DNA of 64,000 bases from Chitinophaga qingshengii (GCF_014529935.1 NZ_JACVFC010000001.1:1550001-1614000); one strand, 5' to 3'; positions 6,959 through 16,873 are shown, counted from the first letter of the stretch. A program made the numbers and translations. Notes: a model not told the origin generated them from the sequence alone.

Positions 6959-9705
6959 TGAGAAAATCGGTAAGTGATATTCTTAAAAGTGCGCCCGATC
7001 CAGCCAATCTGCTTAAAGACCATGGCCGTTATTGGGCGCACATTCACCCTGAAAGAGATCCGGAAATACTGAATGATCATGTATTGCTAGTTAACCAATA
7101 CATGAAAAAGCTGGTATCCATACATGGATTGGACGCTATCGTCGACAAGCTCATTGACGACCTGGTAGCTGGTTGGCAAAATAGTGACATCGCGGGAGAA
7201 ATGGTGAAACAAATGTTTGTATATAGTGTTGTATTTCACGATTGGGGAAAAGTGAATCCGTCATTCCAGGCCACCAGAATGGGTAACAAACTCCATTTCA
7301 CCGCTGATAAAAACAGTCCACTTGATCCACCTCATGGTCACTCGCTATTAAGTGCATTCCTATACATTAGTTTTCACATAGACCAGATTATGAAAACTAA
7401 TCTCTCTGACCCCATCAAACAAAACCTGCTCTATTGTGCTCTGCAAATGGGAATCCCTATTTTAAAACATCACAGTAGTTTGTTACCGGATAGCAGTCCC
7501 ACAGATCCCAGAGGGTACAAAAATATCCGTTCTATTTTCGATGCGTTAACAACCTATCTTACTCAATACAATCTGCATTCAGATCTCCAATGCCTGAAAC
7601 AGATTATCGCCAAAACCGAAGACATCTGGAAAAACACAGCTCCCAAAATCAACAACCACCATCCATTTCCCCTATTCGCTCTGGTAAAGCTTAACTTCTC
7701 CCTGCTTACGGCTGCCGACTACATGGCTACTCATGAATATATGAATGGAGAATATAGCAAGGCTGCCACAAATGACTTCGGGGTATTTGGAGGAGAGAAA
7801 CTGTCCAAAATATTTGAACATTTTCGTCAATATGGACCCAACAACGCCATTTTTGAGAGTAGCCCTTCTTACAGATTTAGTTTCCCCCAAACAAGGAGCA
7901 AAGATAATCTCAACAAACTTCGGCAAGAAATGGGTATTGAACTACTTCAGACGATAAGTAAGACCACCGATGGCAGGTTGTTTTATCTGGAAGCTCCTAC
8001 AGGAGGAGGAAAGACCAATCTTTCTCTGATTGCATGCTTATCTCTTTTAATGGCTAATCAGGAATTAAATAAGGCGTTCTATGTTTCTCCCGCCACCACG
8101 CTGATTACACAGACCTATAAATCCGTAAAGAATTCGTTGGGGTTAACTGAAAATGAAATAGCCCCCATTCATTCAAAATCAGGTTTACACAGCAGATCAT
8201 CCTCGCAAGTTGAAGACGAAGCATATGGTAAAAACTATAAGGATTATATTGATCGTCTTTTTATTCTTTATCCTTTTACACTACTCTCTCATGTCAGTTT
8301 CTTTGACATTCTTAAGACCAATAAAAAGGAAGGTAATTACCCACTACACAGGTTATGTAACGCTGTTGTCATCATCGATGAGATACAAACCTACCCTCCT
8401 GACATCTGGGATAAATTGTTATTTCTCATTAGTCAGTATGCAAAATATTTCAATATGCGCTTTATTATCATGTCTGCTACACTCCCTAAAATAAACAGTC
8501 TGAATATTGGCTTACAGGAATTTCCGGAATTTATCAATTTGCTTCCCAATGCCGAAAAGTATATCAAGAATCTAAACTTTTCAGGGAGGGTTCAATTTGA
8601 TATCGAGCTATTGAAGCGAAAAATCAGCCTGCAAGAGCTCGCAACAGTAGTAATAGAAAAGTCACAGCAGTATATCCAACAGCATGGCAGCTCCAAAACG
8701 CTTATTGAGTTTATCTTTAAGGGTACCGCTTTCGAATTTTTCAAAGAAATAAACAAACAAGACCACCCTTTCAGTCAGATATTTATTTTGTCCGGCACAA
8801 TTCTGGAATCGAGAAGACGGGAAATCATCAACTATATTAAACGGCATTATAATAAGCCTGAAAATATTCTTTTGATTACTACCCAGGTAATCGAAGCCGG
8901 CATAGATATAGATATGGATCTTGGGTTCAAGAATATTTCATTACCCGATTTCGATGAGCAATTCGCCGCAAGAGTAAACCGGAATGCAATAAAAGAAGGT
9001 TGCTGGATATATTTATTCAATCTGGACAACTCCGGAAGAATATATGGTAACGACTACCGACACAAACAAATACAAGATAAATTAGGATACGATATCTACT
9101 ACGAAATACTTCGCGATAAAAATTTTAAACTTCTATATGAAAGTGTATTTGCGCACATCAATGAAGGTAACAATCACAACTATTCGAATCACTTCCCACA
9201 ATATAAACAACTCATTCGCAATCTTCATTTTTCCAAGGCCGATGAAGCATTCAAAATAATCGATCAACAAAACATTAATGTTTTTGTTCCCCTGTGGTTA
9301 CCTGTTACTATTGAAAGTGAAACCGATGGATTGCCAGAAGATTTTTTTTCAGCGGATGAGCTGATATTCCTGGCAAAAATCGGCATATACCCTAACGACA
9401 ATCATATAAACGGAGCCGAAATTTGGGAAATATATGAAAAAATGGTTTCCAAAAAGGCTCCTGACAAACGCTTTGATCTGGAAGTGCACATTAACTTAAA
9501 AACGCTGCATAGTATTATGTCCAAATTTACTTTTTCATTATTGTACTATTCAAAAGATCATAAAGCCATACTACATGGTTTTGGAGAAGATAAATTTGGG
9601 TACTTCTATCTATCATACTGGAATGAAGATAGACATGAAGGAAAAGTATATAACTATCAACATGGATTGAACAGCCAGTCTTTCTCAGACGCTAATTTTC
9701 TTTAA
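6958..9705 (+). CDS. cas3: Cas3 HD nuclease-helicase
   Basis: 915 residues, nuclease and helicase fused. Cas3 is recruited to Cascade R-loops, nicks the displaced strand and degrades it. HD domain (about 1-270): His41, His94-Asp95 (VFHDWGK), His126/His128 and His171-His172. Helicase domain: Walker A APTGGGKT at 346-353, DEIQ in place of DExH/D at 474-477, SAT at 506-508, TTQVIEAGIDID about 641-652, and motif VI QFAARVNR at 668-675 (usual form QRxGRxxR). The C-terminal region is the Cas3 accessory domain. All catalytic motifs are present, so interference should be active. Two bases separate it from cas4. Confidence 0.95.
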   Translation: MRKSVSDILKSAPDPANLLKDHGRYWAHIHPERDPEILNDHVLLVNQYMKKLVSIHGLDAIVDKLIDDLVAGWQNSDIAGEMVKQMFVYSVVFHDWGKVNPSFQATRMGNKLHFTADKNSPLDPPHGHSLLSAFLYISFHIDQIMKTNLSDPIKQNLLYCALQMGIPILKHHSSLLPDSSPTDPRGYKNIRSIFDALTTYLTQYNLHSDLQCLKQIIAKTEDIWKNTAPKINNHHPFPLFALVKLNFSLLTAADYMATHEYMNGEYSKAATNDFGVFGGEKLSKIFEHFRQYGPNNAIFESSPSYRFSFPQTRSKDNLNKLRQEMGIELLQTISKTTDGRLFYLEAPTGGGKTNLSLIACLSLLMANQELNKAFYVSPATTLITQTYKSVKNSLGLTENEIAPIHSKSGLHSRSSSQVEDEAYGKNYKDYIDRLFILYPFTLLSHVSFFDILKTNKKEGNYPLHRLCNAVVIIDEIQTYPPDIWDKLLFLISQYAKYFNMRFIIMSATLPKINSLNIGLQEFPEFINLLPNAEKYIKNLNFSGRVQFDIELLKRKISLQELATVVIEKSQQYIQQHGSSKTLIEFIFKGTAFEFFKEINKQDHPFSQIFILSGTILESRRREIINYIKRHYNKPENILLITTQVIEAGIDIDMDLGFKNISLPDFDEQFAARVNRNAIKEGCWIYLFNLDNSGRIYGNDYRHKQIQDKLGYDIYYEILRDKNFKLLYESVFAHINEGNNHNYSNHFPQYKQLIRNLHFSKADEAFKIIDQQNINVFVPLWLPVTIESETDGLPEDFFSADELIFLAKIGIYPNDNHINGAEIWEIYEKMVSKKAPDKRFDLEVHINLKTLHSIMSKFTFSLLYYSKDHKAILHGFGEDKFGYFYLSYWNEDRHEGKVYNYQHGLNSQSFSDANFL

Positions 9706-9707
9706 TT

Positions 9708-10235
9708 ATGCAGGTAAATGCAACATTAATCAATCTATATCATATTTGTCAAAGAGAAATGTGGTTTCATACACATGGTATCAACATGGAGCATAATTCC
9801 GACATCGTTTACGATGGGAAGTTGCTGCACGAGACCAGTTATCCTCAACGCCCTGAGAAGTATTGCGAAATCGAATTATCTGCACATTTCGGACAAATCA
9901 AACTAACCGGAAAGATTGATTTTTATGATGCGCAGGAGCGAATTATCCATGAAATAAAAAGAAGTAACAAAGCGGAAACCGCACACGAATGGCAAGTTAA
10001 ATTTTACATTTGGCTGCTCCAGTTAAACGATATTCTCAACGCCAGCGCTATATTGGAATACCCCAAAATCAGAACGCTATCGACCATTCAACTAACCTCT
10101 GATGACATTATTTACTTACAAACGGTCATTCAGAAAATTGCATGTTTACAACAGTCTAATCAATGCCCAAAAACAATCCAGTCCAAAATATGTAAAAGCT
10201 GCTCTTATTTCGATCTGTGTTATATCGACGAATAA
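9708..10235 (+). CDS. cas4: Cas4 exonuclease for spacer processing
   Basis: 175 residues, MQVNATLINLYHICQREMWF. Cas4 is an Fe-S RecB-like nuclease that trims prespacers and selects the PAM side before Cas1-Cas2 integration. The first Fe-S Cys is in YHICQREMW; the other three lie at the C-terminus (QSKICKSCSYFDLCYIDE). The nuclease core shows KIDFYDAQERIIHEIKRSNK, with the Asp and the ExK motif, and the QVKFYIWLLQ helix. Its presence predicts a well-defined PAM for array spacers, which could be compared with the TCA at the psi-spacer target. Confidence 0.93.
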   Translation: MQVNATLINLYHICQREMWFHTHGINMEHNSDIVYDGKLLHETSYPQRPEKYCEIELSAHFGQIKLTGKIDFYDAQERIIHEIKRSNKAETAHEWQVKFYIWLLQLNDILNASAILEYPKIRTLSTIQLTSDDIIYLQTVIQKIACLQQSNQCPKTIQSKICKSCSYFDLCYIDE

Positions 10236-10254
10236 TACACCCAATATCTATTTC

Positions 10255-11259
10255 ATGAAGAAAAGCTACTACCTCTTTAATCCTGGGCGAATGAGCCGGC
10301 GTGACAATACTCTTAAATTCACGCCAGTAGACGAAAATGGGTTAGAAGGAGCCCCCCGTTATATTCCAGTTGAGTCTGTCAACACTTTATACACCTTCGG
10401 AAATTTAGATGCGAATAGCGCATTGTATAATTTTCTGGGAAGGGAACAGATCAGTGTTCACTTTTTCGATTATTATGAGCACTACACTGGAAGTTTTATG
10501 CCTAAAGATTTCCTATTAAGTGGCAAAGTAATTATTGCCCAAACAGCTTGTTACGGCAATCATACAAAAAGGATGGATATAGCAAAAAAAATCATAGAAG
10601 GTGCCTCCTTTAACATTCTTAAGAACTTACGCTACTACAACGGCAGAGAAAAGGACACGAGCCATCAAATTGACTCGATAATGCTGTTATCCCAACAGAT
10701 TACTTCTCTAAACAGTATCGAAGAGCTAATGGGCATCGAAGGCCAGATCCGTCAAATTTATTACCAGTCCTTTGATTCTATTATCAATAATTTTGAAATG
10801 GGAAACCGGAGCCGACAACCTCCCAGCAATGAGGTCAATGCACTCATTTCTTTTATCAACATGTTGTGTTACACCCTATGTCTTGACATGATACACCATA
10901 CACAACTTAATCCAACAATTAGTTTTCTACACGAACCAGGATACAGGCGCTATTCGTTAGCATTGGATCTATCTGAAATTTTCAAGCCCATACTGGTTGA
11001 CCGACTCATTTTCACCCTCTTAAATAAAAAACAAATACAGAAAAGCGATTTCGATTTTCAGATGAATAGCTGTTTGCTAAAGGATATCGGAAGGAAAAAA
11101 GTTGTCAAAGCCTGGGATGACAAACTCAGTGAAACCATAAAACATCGATCTCTTGGTCGAAATGTTACTTATAAACACCTGGTAAAACTGGAATGCTATA
11201 AGCTAGTCAAACATATTTTAGACATTGAACCCTATAAACCATTCAAGGCATGGTGGTAG
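10255..11259 (+). CDS. cas1: Cas1 integrase
   Basis: 334 residues from the ATG at 10255 (MKKSYYLFNPGRMSRRDNTL). The frame is open further upstream, but that part overlaps cas4 and does not look like Cas1. Cas1 and Cas2 insert new spacers at the leader end. Metal ligands are visible: Glu162 in IEGQIRQIYY, His226 in SFLHEPG and Asp238 in ALDLSEIFKP. The RQPPSNEVNALISF segment is the usual one between them. The N-terminal beta domain (about 1-85) and helical C-terminal domain are both complete, so adaptation should be functional. Confidence 0.95.
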   Translation: MKKSYYLFNPGRMSRRDNTLKFTPVDENGLEGAPRYIPVESVNTLYTFGNLDANSALYNFLGREQISVHFFDYYEHYTGSFMPKDFLLSGKVIIAQTACYGNHTKRMDIAKKIIEGASFNILKNLRYYNGREKDTSHQIDSIMLLSQQITSLNSIEELMGIEGQIRQIYYQSFDSIINNFEMGNRSRQPPSNEVNALISFINMLCYTLCLDMIHHTQLNPTISFLHEPGYRRYSLALDLSEIFKPILVDRLIFTLLNKKQIQKSDFDFQMNSCLLKDIGRKKVVKAWDDKLSETIKHRSLGRNVTYKHLVKLECYKLVKHILDIEPYKPFKAWW

Positions 11260-11284
11260 TAATTAATCCTTTAATTTCCTATAA

Positions 11285-11548
11285 ATGTATATAATTTTAG
11301 TCTACGATATAGACCAAAGAAGGGTCGGAAAAATGCTAAAACTTTGCAGGCAATATCTCCATTGGATACAAAATAGCGTTTTCGAAGGTGAATTGACTGA
11401 AGTTAAACTTAAAGAGTTACTTCATCATGCTAAATCTATTATGGATCTATCATATGATAGCATCATTATATTTACCAGCAGACAGGAGAAATGGCTTGAT
11501 AAAACCGTAATCGGACTTGAAAAGAACAATCTCGACAACATGCTGTAG
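11285..11548 (+). CDS. cas2: Cas2 adaptation subunit
   Basis: 87 residues, MYIILVYDIDQRRVGKMLKL. Cas2 dimers bridge two Cas1 dimers in the integration complex. The first strand with the conserved Asp (YDID), the RxxK-type helix and HWIQNSVFEGEL, the family signature after the first helix, are all present. It is the last cas gene; its stop codon TAG is the first part of a TAGTCGTCG motif that recurs twice in the leader. Confidence 0.94.
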   Translation: MYIILVYDIDQRRVGKMLKLCRQYLHWIQNSVFEGELTEVKLKELLHHAKSIMDLSYDSIIIFTSRQEKWLDKTVIGLEKNNLDNML

Positions 11549-11756
11549 TCGTCGATTGCCAGAAACACCTCCACTCAAAGCTACCACCAGATCATTATTT
11601 CCTTATAAACAATTGATTTTCAATTAAAAACAATAGTCGTCGCTCCCCGGGGGTAATCGTATTACTATCGATCGACGACTATCATTAAACCCAAATGAGG
11701 ATAATAAATAACTTTTGTCGTTTATTATCAATACATTAGATAATAATAAATGAAGG
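11549..11756 (+). promoter_or_regulatory. CRISPR leader with a large dyad and a putative array promoter
   Basis: 208 bp between cas2 and the first repeat. It contains a perfect 10-bp inverted repeat, ATAGTCGTCG at 11633-11642 and CGACGACTAT at 11673-11682, with a CCCCGGGG palindrome at 11645-11652 in the loop. A further direct copy of TAGTCGTCG lies at 11546-11554. Downstream, TTTG at 11714-11717 is 19 nt from TAGATAAT at 11737-11744, a partial fit to the -33/-7 promoter pattern, which would start transcription a few bases before repeat 1. That this is the leader end is shown by the perfect repeats here and the decayed ones at the opposite end. Confidence 0.65.
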
Positions 11757-14700
11757 GTATAATCAGGACCGTAATGGTATTGAAAGAAGCCGGGCCATAT
11801 TCCTTTTTCGGTGCATTCCTTGTATAATCAGGACCGTAATGGTATTGAAAGTTTATTTTCTCCGTGATCACGATTATAGGGCGAGGTATAATCAGGACCG
11901 TAATGGTATTGAAAGCATCAAGTTCGCGACCTAAGTTCACCCACTGCGCAGTATAATCAGGACCGTAATGGTATTGAAAGTTACACCTGGGGTGGTGGTC
12001 CGGCCAGCACCCAAGTATAATCAGGACCGTAATGGTATTGAAAGAGGTGACACCGGTATCCTTTTGCCTTTTGTCGAGCGGTATAATCAGGACCGTAATG
12101 GTATTGAAAGTGGGTTATACTTTGATGATTAAAGGTTTAACAGACGTATAATCAGGACCGTAATGGTATTGAAAGTTTATGGCATCCTTATGCAGCCAAC
12201 AACTTTCCAGCGTATAATCAGGACCGTAATGGTATTGAAAGTTAGGTATAGCCTATGCAGGAGCGCATCCAGATTGTGTATAATCAGGACCGTAATGGTA
12301 TTGAAAGAGGAATGGTTAAAGGAAGAAGACCTTTTGCAGACAGTATAATCAGGACCGTAATGGTATTGAAAGGATGAATCACCCGCACGAATACCATACG
12401 CATAATGGGTATAATCAGGACCGTAATGGTATTGAAAGGACGATGAAGTATTTGCGGGATCTTGGCGCCTTAAGTATAATCAGGACCGTAATGGTATTGA
12501 AAGGTATCGCAGCAGCCTTAATGGCGCCATTCGTATAATGTATAATCAGGACCGTAATGGTATTGAAAGATATCCTCCAGTTCAAGTATCTCATTTTTAC
12601 ACGCTTGTATAATCAGGACCGTAATGGTATTGAAAGTTTGCAACCTGGCCAGTAGTCGTAGACGAGGGAGATGGTATAATCAGGACCGTAATGGTATTGA
12701 AAGTTGATTACGGACTGAGTGTTGACGGGGTTAACTACCCGTATAATCAGGACCGTAATGGTATTGAAAGACTTTAATAACGGGAAACCAACCGACGAAG
12801 AACAGAAGGTATAATCAGGACCGTAATGGTATTGAAAGATGAGAAACCGGGCCGTCCCGTTGGCAGTTATCGTTGTATAATCAGGACCGTAATGGTATTG
12901 AAAGGGAACAAAAAAATCCGCCAACCTGGGCGGATTCTTAGTATAATCAGGACCGTAATGGTATTGAAAGAAGCTTTCCGTATTGGCGGGCACCCGCTGG
13001 TATAGCGTATAATCAGGACCGTAATGGTATTGAAAGTGAACTGAAATATTATTTCCATACAAAATGATTTCAGTATAATCAGGACCGTAATGGTATTGAA
13101 AGATGGGTAAAGAATATTACCCAATCGCAGATTATTAGCGTATAATCAGGACCGTAATGGTATTGAAAGCCATAAGCCCGGATGAAAACGTAGGAACTAA
13201 GATCGTATAATCAGGACCGTAATGGTATTGAAAGGATTAAACAACTATTCAAAAACGAAAGTATGAAAAGTATAATCAGGACCGTAATGGTATTGAAAGT
13301 CTAAAGTTATCATAAATACCTTTGCCCAGATCCCGTATAATCAGGACCGTAATGGTATTGAAAGATCCATTCATAAGTATCAATCAATTCAATCTTTACC
13401 CGTATAATCAGGACCGTAATGGTATTGAAAGAGCTAAAATGAATGCTATACAGGAATTACCAAAGAAGTATAATCAGGACCGTAATGGTATTGAAAGGTG
13501 CACAACCAATTTGTTTTGCTAATTTTTTTAGTATGTATAATCAGGACCGTAATGGTATTGAAAGTCGAGTAGTATGAGAGAAATAACACTTGGTCAACAT
13601 TGTATAATCAGGACCGTAATGGTATTGAAAGATGCCAGGATATTGTTGTTTTGCTTCCCACTGGATGGTATAATCAGGACCGTAATGGTATTGAAAGTCC
13701 ACTGTTGACCTGGCACTCGCTGATGGGTCACCAGTATAATCAGGACCGTAATGGTATTGAAAGCGGGAATTAGGCAGCGCTGGTGCCGTATGGCATTCCA
13801 GTATAATCAGGACCGTAATGGTATTGAAAGGAACCTGCGGAAATGATGATGCTAAAGACCACCCAGTATAATCAGGACCGTAATGGTATTGAAAGTAACT
13901 ACTCTCCTGTATAGTGTTGTACTTTTTACGGTGTATAATCAGGACCGTAATGGTATTGAAAGTTAAAATAAAAATAACACTTAACACTAAACGCACTAAA
14001 GTATAATCAGGACCGTAATGGTATTGAAAGCCGGCTGCTGATGCGTGACCGTAGTCACCGGCTGGTATAATCAGGACCGTAATGGTATTGAAAGAAAGGA
14101 ACGCTTTAAGGTTTACGAAGACATCAATAGTATAATCAGGACCGTAATGGTATTGAAAGTGGATACAATAAATGCTTTCCCAGGATGGTGGAAGGTATAA
14201 TCAGGACCGTAATGGTATTGAAAGGACCTTCTCCACGAAACACTGCTCCATATAACGGGGGTATAATCAGGACCGTAATGGTATTGAAAGGCAATAAGAA
14301 CCTTAGAATAACCTTTACATGGAGCCGTATAATCAGGACCGTAATGGTATTGAAAGGTGCAAACGGACCGGCCTCGACCCGATGACAAGGCAGTATAATC
14401 AGGACCGTAATGGTATTGAAAGCGACTTCATGCTGAAACACGATAGGCCTCCAACTTGGTATAATCAGGACCGTAATGGTATTGAAAGTCAGCAGGCAAA
14501 TTTTGCCTGTTGGTGAATCCGGTTGTATAATCAGGACCGTAATGGTATTGAAAGCATCCAGGAGGATCTTGAGTCGAAGCTTAAAGACTGTATAATCAGG
14601 ACCGTAATGGTATTGAAAGTACAATGTATTATGGCTACGTGCTAAAAAAAAATCCGTATAATCAGGACCGTAATGGTATTGAAAGATTATATGAAAAGGG

Positions 14701-15540
14701 ATTTATTACTAAAAACAGAGGGTATAATCAGGACCGTAATGGTATTGAAAGGGAACAATCCCAGGTATCACCGGCAATGTTGATCTGGTATAATCAGGAC
14801 CGTAATGGTATTGAAAGTATTGTGCAGGCCACCTGCCGGCGTCCGCCTGAAGCGTATAATCAGGACCGTAATGGTATTGAAAGATAACGAATCCTTATCT
14901 GTCTTATCGTTTCCGACATGTATAATCAGGACCGTAATGGTATTGAAAGGTATTTCAACCGAACCATTGACGATCTGCTGACCACGTATAATCAGGACCG
15001 TAATGGTATTGAAAGACAATAGCAGCGAACCTTACACGCGATGAAATTCGGGTATAATCAGGACCGTAATGGTATTGAAAGATGCTACTTCAAGGGCTTT
15101 TGCTCCTATATTCATGTATAATCAGGACCGTAATGGTATTGAAAGCCCGGACGGGAAAATCCAATCCATCCGGAGTTGGACGTATAATCAGGACCGTAAT
15201 GGTATTGAAAGTCGAGGATGAGCTGCGTTCCGGGAATCTCCCGCACCGTATAATCAGGACCGTAATGGTATTGAAAGGGATAAGACCCGACAGCTTTTGG
15301 CGGGAAGACAAGTATAATCAGGACCGTAATGGTATTGAAAGTGTAGTGCGTGCATCAAGCGGGCCGGCAACTTCTTTCGTATAATCAGGACCGTAATGGT
15401 ATTGAAAGATAGTGTCGATTACCTTCCCATGGACAGCCACTACAGTATAATCAGGACCGTAATGGTATTGAAAGACATATTGCGGTGCCGTAGCCTCGGG
15501 TTACTTCGGTGTATAATCAGGACCGTAATGGTATTGAAAC
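11757..15540 (+). CRISPR. Type I-B CRISPR array, 58 repeats
   Basis: A 30-bp repeat, beginning GTATAATCAGGACCGTAATG and ending GTATTGAAAG, occurs 58 times at 64-68 bp intervals, with 57 spacers of 34-38 bp between them. Fifty-seven copies looked identical on reading; the last (15511) ends in C instead of G. The repeat has a short ACC/GGT stem and ends in ATTGAAAG, the handle expected for type I-B crRNAs transcribed rightward. No two spacers looked alike. Two more repeats follow in decayed form. All spacers differ from the psi-spacer in the cas6-cas8b gap. Confidence 0.99.
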
Positions 15541-15576
15541 ACAGTTATATTTTTCGGGAATCCATCTGACGGCGCG

Positions 15577-15666
15577 GTATAATCTGAACCATAGTGATAT
15601 TGAAATCATATTGCAGCCTCTTGCTTAACAAGTTCTCTCATACGTACAATCAGGACCGTATTAAAG
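15577..15666 (+). repeat. Two decayed repeats at the trailer end of the array
   Basis: After the 58th repeat comes a 36-bp spacer, then a repeat with several substitutions at 15577-15606, then a 37-bp spacer, then a 23-bp remnant at 15644-15666 that has lost about 7 internal bases and one T. Decay increases away from cas2, which fixes the polarity of the array: oldest spacers are here. Confidence 0.9.
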
Positions 15667-15732
15667 TTAGTTTTGATCGAAATTCCACCGTATATCTCTA
15701 CAGGCGGCCACTTCCTGTCTTGTCAAAACTAA
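15667..15732. repeat. 10-bp inverted repeat between the array end and the right direct repeat
   Basis: TTAGTTTTGA at 15667-15676 begins directly after the last repeat remnant and is matched by TCAAAACTAA at 15723-15732, which ends one base before the 23-bp direct repeat. The 46 bp between the arms show no gene. It could fold as the end of the pre-crRNA, or mark the end of a mobile unit; no similar arm was found next to the left direct repeat. Confidence 0.5.
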
Positions 15733-15755
15733 AATGATCGGTAAAAACGATGGAT
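15733..15755 (+). repeat. Right copy of the 23-bp direct repeat flanking the CRISPR-Cas island
   Basis: Perfect match to 2040-2062. Together the two copies enclose the cas genes, the guide-RNA gap, leader and array, and nothing else. Base composition rises towards the genome norm outside them. Confidence 0.7.
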
Positions 15756-15832
15756 ACGCGACGTATATACAGTTATTAATTAATTTATATACTTTAGCAT
15801 CCAAGTAGGCGTTTATATACCAGACATATTTT

Positions 15833-16279
15833 ATGAAGAAGTATTTTATTTACCTGTTGCCGCTATGCGCGACTTTTGCCTGTGCTGACAACCATAACCA
15901 ACAAGGAAAGACCGACACTACCACGGCTACTGTTCACAATGTATCCGCTGCGCCGGGCGCCAATGCCAAACCGGGCGTCGATACCGATGCCGTACCCGCC
16001 TGGGCGGACTCACTGATCATTGCGTTCTCTCAGGAAACCAGCAATGAACTGATCCGTTTTGCCGCAAAGGAAAAAACGCTCGAATGGATGCTGGATGGGA
16101 CCGAAGAAACAGACAGTGCTACTTACATGGTCTTTCACCTCGGTCACCACATGGAAGAGCCGGACCATACCGATCCGCGGTTTGCAACGGATGGTTGGGT
16201 ATACATCAACACCCGGACAAGAAAACTATATGAATATGATGTCGCAGCCGACAACCTGATTCCCTGGCACAAAAAGTAA
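15833..16279 (+). CDS. Small lipoprotein of unknown function
   Basis: 148 residues, MKKYFIYLLPLCATFACADN. The signal peptide ends in a lipobox-like TFAC with Cys17 as the modified residue, followed by a low-complexity Asn/Gln/Thr linker, as in Bacteroidota outer lipoproteins. The C-terminal half (about 60-148) is a compact domain with a His-rich MVFHLGHHMEEPDH segment and a closing DGWVYINTRTRKLYEYD; I do not recognise it. It lies directly right of the island boundary and converges on the FMN reductase one base away. Confidence 0.75.
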   Translation: MKKYFIYLLPLCATFACADNHNQQGKTDTTTATVHNVSAAPGANAKPGVDTDAVPAWADSLIIAFSQETSNELIRFAAKEKTLEWMLDGTEETDSATYMVFHLGHHMEEPDHTDPRFATDGWVYINTRTRKLYEYDVAADNLIPWHKK

Positions 16280-16280
16280 T

Positions 16281-16853
16281 TTAACGTACCGAAGGCTGAG
16301 GAAGCAACTCCAGGGGTTCTTTCTTCACCACTGCTATCAATGCCTGTATCAGCGTCTGTACTTTTTCCAGTGTAGCGGTATCCGTGATAACTCCGTCGGC
16401 ATTTATTTTTGCTTTAACACCTGAAATAACCAGCTGTGCGTCTGTAGCGATTTTTGATTCTATCATCAGCAAGGTACCCAACAGGGAAGCATGTGACTTC
16501 ACACCGGAAGTACCTGCTGTAATCAGCGCCACCGGTTTTTGGGAAAACTCCATGGACGATACGGTCCAGTCGATGGCATTTTTCAGGGTACCCGGTACGC
16601 CGATCGCATATTCGGGTGTACAGATCAAAATAGCGTCTGCAGCGCGTAAACGTTCCCGGAAAGCAGTTACCTCCGCCGGTGGCTGATCCTGGTCCAAATC
16701 GGGGTTAAAATGCGGAATAGTGGTCAATCCTTCATATAGCTGCACCTCCGCAATATCTTTTGCAAGTGTGGAAATGGCATTTATCAACTGATGATTGGAG
16801 GATTGCTGGCGGGTGCTGCCGGAAATAGCGAGTATCTGGATCTGCTGAGACAT
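16281..16853 (-). CDS. NADPH-dependent FMN reductase family protein
   Basis: 190 residues, MSQQIQILAISGSTRQQSSN. A flavodoxin-like fold with the FMN phosphate loop GSTRQQSSN near the N-terminus, the PEYAIGVPGTLKNAIDWT segment that contacts the flavin ring, and the TAGTSGVKSHASLLGTL strand-loop. Relatives (SsuE, chromate and azo reductases) reduce FMN or quinones with NAD(P)H; the actual substrate is unknown. Cytoplasmic and full-length. Confidence 0.88.
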   Translation of the reverse strand: MSQQIQILAISGSTRQQSSNHQLINAISTLAKDIAEVQLYEGLTTIPHFNPDLDQDQPPAEVTAFRERLRAADAILICTPEYAIGVPGTLKNAIDWTVSSMEFSQKPVALITAGTSGVKSHASLLGTLLMIESKIATDAQLVISGVKAKINADGVITDTATLEKVQTLIQALIAVVKKEPLELLPQPSVR

Positions 16854-16873
16854 ACATTTTTTTTACAAGGCAT

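Noticed and set aside
10102..10254. N-terminal extension of cas1 overlapping cas4
   Set aside because: The extension has no Cas1 similarity, and the ATG at 10255 gives the standard start after the cas4 stop.
12613..15019. Several ORFs of 80-160 codons on both strands inside the array (products rich in FNTITVLII, YHYGPDYT or NQDRNGIE)
   Set aside because: They are translations of the CRISPR repeat itself, reappearing every 66 bp in whichever frame stays open; no coding selection is visible.
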